Assembly (NCBI GenBank): GCA_958430865.1
Contig: CAUDNR010000748.1
Location: 1-20,235, forward strand
DNA from: Entrophospora sp. SA101
Taxonomy: Eukaryota > Glomeromycota > Glomeromycetes > Entrophosporales > Entrophosporaceae
DNA length: 20,235 nt
Reading direction: 5' to 3'
The notes under the pieces were generated by a model. It made no database searches and was not told the DNA's origin. It worked only from the letters and a program-made list of their open reading frames with translations. The position numbers were made by a program, and so were the translations under genes. Positions 7,652 through 17,510 of the stretch are shown in pieces; the first letter of the stretch is position 1; every line of letters starts with the position of its first letter.

Positions 7652-10600
7652 ATGGCAGAGCTCGCTAATTTCTCTTCAAAACTAACATTTTATCTTAACG
7701 GTACAAGTGTTGAATTGGTTAACCCTGATCCCGATTTAACCTTATTACAATATGTTCGTTCCGTTGGTTTAACTGGGTGAGTATATAGTTAAATGATAAA
7801 TGTTTGTTTATTTATTTATATTATTCATTGAAAATTATTAATAATTTTACAAGGACCAAGTTAGGATGTGCTGAGGGAGGCTGTGGTACAGTGTATTTTG
7901 TATATTAGTTGCCTTGATAATATCTGGACTATTTATTTATTGAAATATCATTATTATTATCAACAATATTCATTAGGTGCTTGTACAGTCATGGTATCAT
8001 CTTATGATCCAATTACTCGAGAAATAATTCATAATTCAGTTAATGCATGCCTTGCACCATTATGTTCTATGGATGGAAAACATGTGGTTACAATTGAAGG
8101 CATTGGAAATATTCAAAAACCGCATCCTGTTCAGGTATATTTTAATTTTAGTATAATTTTTTCTTTTAAAAATAATTTATATTTATTTGCTTTTATCACA
8201 TATATAGGAAAGAATAGCTTTAATGCATGGGTGAGTATGAAATTTTAAATCAAAATTTAATCGATTTTTATTGTCACCAATTGACCATATATATTCAGGT
8301 CACAATGTGGATTTTGTACCCCGGGTATTGCTATGTCTCTTTATGTATTATTACGTAATAACCCAAATCCAACAGAAAAGGAAATTGAAGAATGCTTCGA
8401 TGGTAAAAAAATAATAAACAATTGAATCCAAATAATTATAACAAATTTCAATTAAGTTGTATATTTGATTTTATTCTAGGAAATTTATGTAGATGTACAG
8501 GTTATCGTCCTATACTAGATGCTGCTAAAACTGTATGTATTTGATTATAGAAAATAAATTAAAAAAATTTATTAATTAATGTTCATTATTAGAAATTTAC
8601 ACATGTGTTGTTTTTAATTAGTTTGCATCCTCAAACAAAAATAATGATTATGAAGATGATAATATTAATATTATCCAGGAAAGTGTAAAGGTATTAAATA
8701 CTTAAATACATATATTATTTCATTGTTAAAAGTTAATTTAACTCATTAATCTGTTTATAGATTAAAGGCTGTGGTCTTAATAAATGTTGTAAATTGAATG
8801 ATGATATTAATAATGGGGATGAATTTAATTTCAATTTTCCAAAAGTATTTATTAATATTTCCTAATTTATTTTTATTATCCTTTAATATACTTAAAATGA
8901 TATTAATTAAAGAATTATGTTTAATGTATAAGGTTGATTTTATTAAATATGATCCATCACAAGAATTAATCTTTCCGCCACCTCTTATGAAATATTCATT
9001 ACAACCACTTTATTTTATTGGAAGGAAAACAACATGGTTTAGACCTGTTAATCTAGAACAATTATTGAAATTGAAATCCAAATATCCAGCTTCTAAAATA
9101 GTATCTGGTAACACTGAAGTTGGTATAGAGACAAAATTCAAAAAAATGAAATATAATGTACAAATATATGTCAGTGATATTTCAGAATTGAAAACTTGTA
9201 ATTTTCAAGGTAAATTTAGCTGGTTGGTTGATTGGTTTATCTTATTTAAACTCCATAATGATTTCAATTTATATTCTTAGATGATGGTATTTTGATTGGT
9301 GGAAATATAAGTCTTTCAAAATTTCAAAAGATTTTACAAGATGCTTGTAATCATTATCAGGTATTTATCTCGATATTATATCTATTTTTTTAGAAAAAAT
9401 TCTCGTTTATAATTATATATATTTATATCTTTAATTTATGAACTAAACTTATAAGTTGCATCAAATTGAAGTATTCAAATCACTAATGGCAAATTTACGT
9501 TGGTTTTCTGGGAACCAAATTCGTAATGTTGCTACTCCAGCTGGAAATATTGTCACTGGCTCTCCAATTTCTGACTTGAATCCAATATTTTTATCAACTC
9601 AAACAAAATTTATCTTAAAATCTGAAAATTCAACACGTACAATACCATCTTCATCTTTTTGGACTAGTTATAGACAAAATATATTGTCTAATATTGAGAT
9701 TTTGCATAAGATATTTATTCCCTGTTCCAAGTTAGGCCAATATGTAAGAGCTTATAAGCAGGCAAAGAGACGTGATGATGACATTTCCATAGTTAACGCA
9801 GGATTTTCGGTATTGTTAGATAATAATAATACAGTTCGTGAAGCTTTGTTTGCATTTGGAGGAATGAGCGGAGTAACTATGCGTGCATATAATTCTGAAA
9901 AATTTGTTTTAAATAAAAAATGGGGTGATGAGGTTATTTTAAATGCTTTGATTTCAAATTTATACGAGGTAAAAAATCATCAAGTTACTATATATATAAT
10001 ATATTAAACTTGAGCTGATCATTTACACGGTTTCAGGAGTTACAACTAAGCTTTTCTACTCCTGGAGGGATGCCATCATATCGTAGATCCCTTGTTGCGG
10101 GATTCATATATAAGTTTTGGTATGATATTGCTAATTCTGTTGGTATTAAAGCAATTTCCGATGAAAATTTTTTTGGAATTATTGAACGTGAGATTTCTAA
10201 AGGCATTCAACTCATTGGAAAATCAAAGTAAGTTGTAATATATAATCCCGTAGCATCTTTTTTTACATTCATAATAACAAAGTATATATTATTTATGATA
10301 GTGATGATAAAAAACCAATCGGAAAAACAATTCCTCATATATCTGCTATGAAACAAGTAACTGGCACAGCAATATATACTGATGATATTCCTAAAGTGCA
10401 TGGTGAATTATATGGTGCCTTATTGCTTTCACAAAAACCTCATGCTAAAATTTTAAAGTAATTCTTTTTTTTTTAAAAAAAATTTTTATTGACAACTTTT
10501 ATATATAAATTATATTTTTTCATTAACCAGTTCGTTTCCTTGATAGTATTGATGCAATTATAGCATTATCACAACCTGGTGTAAAGGGATTTTTTACAGC

Positions 10601-13551
10601 AAAAGATGTTCCAGGTCAAAATATTTGGGGACCAGTGTCTCATGATGAGGAAGTGTTTGCAAGTGAAAAAGTACATTGTGTAGGCAAGTTTTATTTTATA
10701 GCAAAAAGGTGCTTTATCATAAATATTTTATTAATAATAAAGTTATATACGTATACATATACATTATATTAATTTTGCAGGACAAATTATTGGATTGATT
10801 GTTGCTGAAAATCAATCAATTGCCCAAGAAGCTGTTAACTTGGTCAAAGTGGAATACGAGGAATTACCATATATACTATCAATTGAGGAAGCTATTGAGA
10901 ATAATAGCTTTTTTCCCGTACATAGAACCATTAATAAAGGAGATGTAGATAAAGCATTGAAGGAAGCTGACTTTGTTTTCGAGGGTAATTGAATTATGTG
11001 AAAATCTACAATATTATTTAAAATAAAAAAACTTATTTTATATCTTCATTTTACATAATATAGGAGAAACAAGAATTGGTGGACAAGGTTTCGCACAAAA
11101 ATTATAATCTAATCAATAAATATTTTATTTAGCAGAATTGAAAACTGACATATTTTGTTTGAATTAGAACATTTTTATTTAGAAACCAATTCCAGTTTGG
11201 TAATTCCCAAATCTGAGGACAATGAATTCGAAATCCATGTTTCTACTCAAAATCCAACAGAGACGCAATTAATATGTGCATCTGTTTTAGGTATTCCTGC
11301 CAACAAAATTGTTTGTCGGGTAAAACGACTTGGTGGTGGGTTTGGTGGTAAGGAAACAAGAAGCATCCCTTTGACATTAGCATTGACAGTTGGAGCATGG
11401 CACTTAAAAAGACCAATTAGATGTATGTTAGATAGAGATGAAGATATAATCATTTCAGGACAAAGGCATCCATTCCTTGCACATTGGAGGGTTGGTGTCA
11501 ATAAAGATGGAAAATTTGTTGCTTTTGATTTACAGGTAGGAAATTAATTTATAAAAGTTATTTTTAATATAAACATTCTAGCATTTTTTTTAATTTAAAA
11601 TGACATGTTAACTAATAATGTTATTTATCAGATTTATAATAATGCAGGATGGTCTAGAGATTTGTCATCAGCTGTTGTTGAACGTGCTATTACACATTCA
11701 GATAATTGTTATTATATACCAAATTTTAGAGTTGTTGGTAGAGTATGTAGGACAAATATTCATTCGAACACTGCATTTAGAGGATTCGGTGGACCACAAG
11801 GGATGATGATTACAGAGAACATAATAAACGAAGTTGCAGATCAACTTGGAATGGATGCTATTGAATTGCGAGTAAATATTGTGAAAGACTTTCAACTATG
11901 CTTAATTATTTTTCAAAAAGTACTAATAGCTTATAATATATTAGCAAAAGAATTTTTACAAAGAAGAACAAAAAACTCATTACAATCAAATCCTCAAGGA
12001 TTGGCATATTCCTGCAATTTATCAACAAGTAATAGAAACTGGTGATTATTATAATCGAAGAAAAGAAATGGATGTTTTTAATTCTAGAAATAGGTGGCGT
12101 AAAAAAGGTTTAGCTTTAATTCCAACTAAATTCGGCATTTCTTATACTACTTTGCATTTGAATCAGGCTGGTGCATTAGTACATATTTATAATGATGGAA
12201 GTGTTCTTATTAGTCATGGTAAGATTGTTATTAAACTAATAGATATTTGTAACATAAGTATTTGCCAATTAAATATCTAATGATAGTGCTGTTATTTAAT
12301 AGGTGGTGTTGAAATGGGACAGGGTTTACACACTAAAATGATACAAATTGCTTCTGAAGCTTTGGATATACCAATAGAGAATGGTAAGATTTTCACCATA
12401 GTTTTTACTATATATATATATATATATATTCTTTGATGAAATTATTTATATAAGTAATTATAATAAATTTTAACATTCTTTAAACACAGTACATATTATG
12501 GAAACATCTACAAACTTAGTTGCCAATACATCTGCTACAGCAGCAAGTGTCAGTAGTGATATTAATGGATATGCATTGGCAAATGCTTGCAAAATATTAG
12601 CAGAGAGGTTGAAGCCATATCGTGAAAAAATGCCTGATAAAAAGTTTCAAGAGGTTTTTATTTTTAAGTTTTGTCATTGTCATCATTATTATTTTATATT
12701 TTATAAAATAATTTACAATTTATTTATTTATTTATTGGTTATAGATTTGTCATGCTGCATATATAGATCGTGTTAATTTATCAGCCAATGGGTTTTATAA
12801 AACACCTGATATTGGATATGATTGGGATAAAAATGAAGGAAACCTGTTTTTTTATTTTACAACAGGTGTTGCATTAACAGAAGTTGAAATAGATGTCCTA
12901 ACAGGTGATCATCAAATATTAAGAACAGATCTTTGTATGGATATTGGGCGTAGTTTAAATTATGCAATTGATATTGGACAAATTGAAGGTGCATTTATTC
13001 AAGGAGTTGGGTGGTGTACAATTGAAGAGACTTTATTTTTTCCAAATGGCCATATTTTTACTAAAGGGCCTGGGAATTATAAAATCCCTGGTTTTAGGTA
13101 AGTATATTTAAAATATAAATTTGATTACATCTATAAAATACAATAAAATAAATATTATCTATTTCATCAGAGATATTCCACAAGATTTTAGGATAAGTAC
13201 CTTTAATAAAGCACAATATTCAAGTTTAAAAACTATTCATAGTAGTAAAGGTGTTGGTGAGCCTCCATTGTTTTTAGGGAGTTCTGTATATTATGCAATA
13301 AGAGACGCTATTAAATATGCAAGGTAATAACAATATTACTTGTTAGTTGATTGGTTGATTGGTTGGTTAAATTATTTAATAATTTTAATCACTTTAATAT
13401 ATTAAGGAAAGCTAATGATAATCATAAAGTGGTAGTTCTTCAATCACCTGCCACACCTGAAAAAATTCGTTTGGCTTGTATGGATAAACTTACAAAGGCA
13501 GCAACAGTTGAACCAAAAGATGGAGAAAAAGAATGGATTATCACTGTATAA
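7652..13551 (+). CDS. Xanthine dehydrogenase
   Basis: Catalyses hypoxanthine to xanthine to urate with NAD+, in the cytosol, as the molybdenum step of purine catabolism. Twenty-four exons: 7652-7776, 7854-7885, 7977-8134, 8208-8230, 8299-8402, 8480-8532, 8622-8690, 8761-8844, 8933-9209, 9281-9360, 9456-9968, 10037-10227, 10302-10457, 10547-10683, 10781-10984, 11064-11087, 11168-11535, 11632-11871, 11945-12218, 12303-12383, 12490-12653, 12745-13097, 13171-13323, 13407-13551. All phases agree and give 1335 residues (animal enzymes about 1333). Iron-sulfur ligands C47, C52, C55, C77 and C116, C119, C151, C153 are present. The FAD domain has [13 protein letters not shown] and [10 protein letters not shown]. 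The Mo domain has [11 protein letters not shown] (E806), VVERAITHS (R884), FRGFGGPQG and GVGEPP with catalytic E1267. E806 and R884 mark a xanthine rather than an aldehyde enzyme. Residue 1013 is Tyr where the bovine enzyme has Phe1009. No stop or frameshift was found. Confidence 0.96.
10684..10780 (+). other. GC-AG intron in the xanthine dehydrogenase gene
   Basis: The conserved phrase [15 protein letters not shown] requires the exon to end at 10683 (GTA G) and resume at 10781 (GACAAATT). The donor is then GCAAGT, not GT, with a normal TTTTGCAG acceptor. No alternative GT donor keeps the conserved residues in frame. Confidence 0.85.
12409..12428. repeat. (TA)10 microsatellite in an intron
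   Basis: Ten TA units lie in the intron 12384-12489 of the xanthine dehydrogenase gene. It is simple sequence and probably variable in length. Confidence 0.85.
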
Positions 13552-13786
13552 TTTAAAATTTTAATTACATTTATTTATTAATAAATTCTTAATTATATTC
13601 TAATTAAAACTAGGGATATGCTTTAAGTTGTGACTTTGTTACCCACTAAAAAGATGCTAATATTTTTTTTATGTTCCTTTTTTCTAATAGTAATATATTA
13701 AATCTAGAAAATTTATATCTAATTTCAAAGATTCTATTGGCTGACTGAAAAAATCACTACCATAAACAAACTAAATCACTGGTATA

Positions 13787-13903
13787 CAGTGAATCTTGGT
13801 TTAACAGCAATTAGGGAAAATTTTCCAAAAATCCATTATATCATTCTTTGAACTCGTTGAACAAATGACTTTTAATTAGTATCTGCTAAACCGAGATTCA
13901 CTG
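13787..13903. mobile_element. 117-bp Tc1/mariner-type MITE
   Basis: CAGTGAATCTTGGTTTA at 13787 is inverted as TAAACCGAGATTCACTG ending at 13903, with one mismatch. The left flank is TA (13785-13786), and the right flank is CA where TA would be expected. CAGT-type ends next to TA suit the Tc1/mariner/pogo superfamily. There is no coding capacity. Confidence 0.7.
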
Positions 13904-13990
13904 CAGTCAGGGCTATTACCAATTTGTGAATTACCATATTTGTAAAGATTTGCATAAGTCATACCCTTTATGAATGACTGGTCATATTCC

Positions 13991-14025
13991 AACACCGCAA
14001 GCTTTAGCTTGTGAGGGGGGGGGGG
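13991..14025. repeat. Small hairpin CAAGCT-TT-AGCTTG followed by G10
   Basis: CAACACCG is followed by a perfect 6-bp inverted repeat (13999-14004 and 14007-14012) with a TT loop, then TGA and ten G residues at 14016-14025. A G10 run stands out strongly in this AT-rich DNA. I recall similar small palindromes dispersed in Rhizophagus genomes, but only one copy is seen here. Confidence 0.55.
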
Positions 14026-14122
14026 TAAATATAAACACACAGATATATCTGATCAGCTAGTTTGTCAAATTATCCAACCAATACCCAAAGATTGATAAGA
14101 TTGATAATGAGGGATATCCCTA

Positions 14123-14282
14123 TAGTCAAACCCTCGTTTCAATGAACTTCGTTTCAGAGAATAATAATTAAATTCGTGTTACAACGAATTTTTAAAAATC
14201 TTGTTACACATTATGAAAACATACAAAAACACGATTATCTATCTTATATGTCCAGCCACTTTATTGAAACGAGGTTTGACTG
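14123..14282. mobile_element. 160-bp Tc1/mariner-type MITE with TA target duplication
   Basis: TAGTCAAACCCTCGTTTCAA at the left and TTGAAACGAGGTTTGACTG at the right are inverted copies with one substitution and one extra C. Both sides carry TA (14121-14122 and 14283-14284). This fits a non-autonomous Tc1/mariner/pogo element. It has a distinct sequence from the MITE at 13787-13903, but the CAGT-type ends are alike. Confidence 0.75.
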
Positions 14283-14601
14283 TACTTGAAAAATAAAAAA
14301 TTTTTTTTTTGTGTCCAATAATTTAAAACCCGAAGCTAAACCGAAATCGAACCGCTCGGAGCTTTACTATTATATGTTATCCCAGGCTGAAGTTGTATAA
14401 GGGATAAAGGTATAACCTTTTGAAAATTTTCTACATGGGCTGTGAATGTAATAAATAATTTTTACCCACTTTATTACCATTTTAGAAATGATTTTTGAGA
14501 TTTCACAAAATCTATTCTATTAAAAAAATGATACTCAATTTTGGAGACCATTTCTACCCAAAATTTGAAATATACCATCTTCTAAGATTGCTTGGGTCCT
14601 C

Positions 14602-14646
<45 letters not shown>

Positions 14647-14658
14647 CAATAATAATAT
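14602..14658. repeat. (TAA)n microsatellite
   Basis: About eighteen TAA units with one AAC interruption, 50 bp beyond the stop of the glycosyltransferase-like gene. In the plus frame it would read as poly-asparagine, but nothing supports a gene there. Confidence 0.9.
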
Positions 14659-14705
14659 ACAATGTTATAATTTTAGAAACTAATTAATAAACTACAAAAA
14701 TTAAG

Positions 14706-16169
14706 TTATATCTCAATGAAAATAGCATCATTGATACCATTCCTAATAATACTAAAATGTTCAGAACAAGTATTTTTATCACCTACAAAATAAGTTGAAT
14801 TCTTACTAATTAACCTATCCAAAATATAATGTATTCCTGTATTATAATTCTCTGAATTTCTTTTTTCCATTATTAGGCTAGAATTTATTCTTACATTCTT
14901 TAATTTCAAATCTGACTTTTCAAATTCATTCATTAAAAATAGATAGTTTTCATAGTTATTATCCTTATTTGTGAATTGATAATAAACATTATCAATCTTT
15001 GATTGTGATTTTAATTCTTGAATTTTTACAATTAGTTTATCCAAACAATTATCAATTTCCAATTCAGAATAATCATGATCATAATCATTATTGTTCTTTA
15101 GATTAAGAGTAATCGTCATGTAATTATTTAATTTTTTAATATTTTCATTTGCTTCTTGTAAAATTAATTTGGAATGTTTAATGAGATTTATTTCTCCAGG
15201 GTACATAATATTATAATATATTCCAAGATCATGTTGATTGATCATTATAATATCAGATTTCCCATTAAAACTGTTGACCAAGTCTTTTTTTAAATATTTC
15301 ATCATCTCTTTGCTCGACTCAAAATTTATATAATTTATTCTAACTTCTTTAAATACCATTTTATCTAATAAATACAATCTTGTTAAATTAAATGCTCCTC
15401 TTCCTCTTTCACTATTATTGTTATTGTTATTAAATTGTTCTAAACATCCTTGAATCATAATCTCGTTCTGAACGTATTCCACCAATGGTTCTTCAAAACT
15501 TATTAATAGCTCTTCTGTCTCCTGATTCAACCTCAGATTTAAATTTAAATGTTCAACTTTTAATTCCAAATCTTTTCTTTTTTTATCATCATTACCATTA
15601 AAATTATTATGAATGATTTCATTACGTTCTATTAACCAATTTGAAAAATTAGACTGAGAAATAAATTGAGCTTCCAAAAATTTCGATTCAAGATTATCAA
15701 CATCATAATAAAAGTCAAAAGGATATTTCTGACATGCATCAATTCTTAATTGACCACCAAGATTGTTATTATCATCATCATTGCCATCACTGAAACCGAC
15801 ATTTGGTAATACAATTGTGTATTCTAAAGATTTGGCTAAATTTATAAAGAATTTAAGTAAATTTGTATTTTTATTTGGATTTGTCAAGGAATCTCTGTTG
15901 CTATAGTTGTTGATGTTGGAGTATAAAAATAAAAATTTACATTGTGTTTTTCCACAGTATTTTTGATTTAATGATTCAAATAGGCTATTTTGTTCGTTGT
16001 TGTTTTTTTTTGTGGAATCATGTAACTCAAATTTACCAAATTTATTATTGGAGTTGTTAACGTCACCGTCATCATAAAATAGTAATAGTAATATGATGTT
16101 TAAATAAATCAGTGACAAAATAATACAAAAAATTATTAAATATTTTTTTTTTTCACTTTCCATCAACAT
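14706..16169 (-). CDS. Type II membrane protein resembling O-fucosyltransferase-like glycosyltransferases
   Basis: One uninterrupted exon of 487 codons. After a short basic start (MLMESEKKK) there is one hydrophobic segment at about residues 10-32 (YLIIFCIILSLIYLNIILLL), so the protein should have a cytosolic N-terminus and a lumenal catalytic part, as in Golgi glycosyltransferases. An asparagine-rich stem follows. The segment NLAKSLEYTIVLPNVG, then YPFDFYYDVDNLES and then SQSNFSNWL match a family of fungal predicted O-fucosyltransferase-like proteins I recall. The C-terminal IHYILDRLISKNSTYFVGDK resembles the nucleotide-sugar-binding region of that GT-B fold, where a residue series like LDxxIxxxSxYFxG is common. 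Runs of Asn are insertions. Donor and acceptor are unknown. Start: ATG at 16169; a second ATG two codons later is equally possible. The short repeats TTAGTAAA at about 16180-16210 precede it. Confidence 0.7.
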   Translation of the reverse strand: MLMESEKKKYLIIFCIILSLIYLNIILLLLFYDDGDVNNSNNKFGKFELHDSTKKNNNEQNSLFESLNQKYCGKTQCKFLFLYSNINNYSNRDSLTNPNKNTNLLKFFINLAKSLEYTIVLPNVGFSDGNDDDNNNLGGQLRIDACQKYPFDFYYDVDNLESKFLEAQFISQSNFSNWLIERNEIIHNNFNGNDDKKRKDLELKVEHLNLNLRLNQETEELLISFEEPLVEYVQNEIMIQGCLEQFNNNNNNSERGRGAFNLTRLYLLDKMVFKEVRINYINFESSKEMMKYLKKDLVNSFNGKSDIIMINQHDLGIYYNIMYPGEINLIKHSKLILQEANENIKKLNNYMTITLNLKNNNDYDHDYSELEIDNCLDKLIVKIQELKSQSKIDNVYYQFTNKDNNYENYLFLMNEFEKSDLKLKNVRINSSLIMEKRNSENYNTGIHYILDRLISKNSTYFVGDKNTCSEHFSIIRNGINDAIFIEI

Positions 16170-16849
16170 TTTAGTATATTACGTAGTAAATTAGTAAATT
16201 AGTAAATTTTTTTAATTAATTATTAATATAATATTTCTCATACAAAATGACCTTTCCGTTTCCTATTCTTTCTATAAAAAATCAAAATGGTTTTTAGACT
16301 AGCGTATTTTGTTTTATTCTCATATCATACATTATTTCGAATTTGAACCATTTAAAAATTCCTAAAAAAAAAAGGAAACCTGATATATTAACATTATGAT
16401 ATATCTTCCAAGGATAATAATAGCTAGAGTTGAGCATTGGAAATAATATCATTAACAATTGCATAAATGTCGGCAACCAAAATTTTTTTTGTCAAGATTT
16501 ATTGAATTTGGGAAAGTGCGTGTCTTATTTGACAATCATAATAATGTTATATAAAAATATATCATTCAATCAATTCTTTGAAGTTGAAGGTCGTCAGATT
16601 GAAAGGCTTAAAGATTTATTGATATGGATCAAAAAATGAGAAATTCAGAAACGAGTAATGAATAAAACTAGAAAAAATAAATATTCAATTTATTATAATT
16701 GTGGAAAGAAAAATAGAAAAATGGCTTGGTCCACCAATTATTTCTAAAGGTCGTAAATATCATAATCATATAAAATTAAATATACAAAGTAACCATAATT
16801 GTACAACAACATGGTATTTCTATTTCACTTTTTTTTAATAATAAATTTT
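16170..16849. other. Intergenic, no convincing gene
   Basis: The region lies between the glycosyltransferase-like start and the stop of the DPP1-like gene. Just upstream of 16170 are three copies of TTAGTAAA. A plus-strand stretch near 16560-16639 reads FNQFFEVEGRQIERLKDLLI then WIKK and a stop. It looks mildly protein-like, but no upstream exon joins it, so I do not call a gene. Confidence 0.4.
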
Positions 16850-17510
16850 TTAAACATTAGAAGAACTAGAGGCTTTGCTAATATTGTCTAAAGAATCAGC
16901 ATCATAACTCAGAAGAGCCCTATTATCTTGATATACAAGACCGCCGTCTTCCCTGGTAATTTTTACTGTGAAATTAGAGCCATCTGCAAATTCAAATTCT
17001 GCAGAACGACCAGGTACCTTTTTCTTTAATCTGACAGAGTATGGTTTATCACAAACTGGTGAGTGAATGCTGGGGTAGTATTGATAATAAGAAAATATTG
17101 CTAATATAAAACCTAGAATCCAAAAAAAAATTTTTTTAATGAAAAATTTTCCTTTTTTAATAAAACAAAGTAATACCAATTAAATAATATTGCTACCAAG
17201 AGTACTTCCTGCAAACACATCTTGCCAATGATGACGATAATCTTGAGTTCTTGAAATACAAATAAGTATAGCAATGACCAAAGGAGTAACCACAACAAAG
17301 CTTTTGTATGTGTAGCCTTTTCTATCAAATACATGTAATTTTCCAGCGAGGTATAAGCTAAAATAACCCATACCAGCAAATGCAGCTATCATAATAAATG
17401 ATATATTAGAATATTTGAGCATTTAAGCATTTGTATGTGTACATAGATCAATCATATACTTACTAGATGCATGTCCAGATACTAAACTTTTAAAACCATC
17501 TCTCAGAATT
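16850..17510 (-). pseudogene. C-terminal half of a DPP1-type PAP2 lipid phosphatase, 5' end missing
   Basis: Three exons (17510-17464, 17385-17197, 17112-16850) join in phase to about 165 residues. They hold ILRDGFKSLVSGHAS, then two membrane segments, then the PAP2 motif SRTQDYRHHWQD, then ILAIFSYYQYYPSI, CDKPYS and a hydrophilic tail. This is the diacylglycerol-pyrophosphate/phosphatidate phosphatase family of integral membrane enzymes (yeast DPP1, 289 residues). The first PAP2 motif (K-x6-RP) and the N-terminal membrane segments are absent because the gene meets the 552-bp repeat at 17511. In the second motif, normally PSGH, the proline is valine. What remains lacks part of the active site, so it should be inactive unless the missing exons are restored in the true assembly. 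Confidence 0.85.

Larger units (their letters stand above)
13552..14705. other. Gene-free region with small repeats, between two convergent genes
   Basis: It separates the 3' ends of xanthine dehydrogenase and the minus-strand glycosyltransferase-like gene. It is filled with small elements annotated separately: two MITEs, a hairpin with a G run and a microsatellite. No coding region was found. Confidence 0.6.

Noticed and set aside
11247..11501. Minus-strand frame of 84 codons inside the xanthine dehydrogenase gene
   Set aside because: It is antisense to a strongly conserved exon ([11 protein letters not shown] region) and has no independent support.
9215..13375. TTGATTGG/TTGGTTGA runs in two introns (near 9220 and 13345) as a shared regulatory element
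   Set aside because: They are short simple repeats in unrelated introns, consistent with slippage.
14495..14683. Plus-strand frame with poly-asparagine
   Set aside because: The Asn run is the (TAA)n microsatellite; the remaining sequence shows no protein-like signal.
16294..16639. Short frames on both strands upstream of the DPP1-like fragment
   Set aside because: They are AT-driven, with no splice-compatible neighbours or recognisable family.
17113..17422. Two overlapping minus-strand frames with hydrophobic runs taken as separate small membrane proteins
   Set aside because: They are exon read-through into introns; splicing at 17196/17113 and 17463/17386 gives the single PAP2-type protein.
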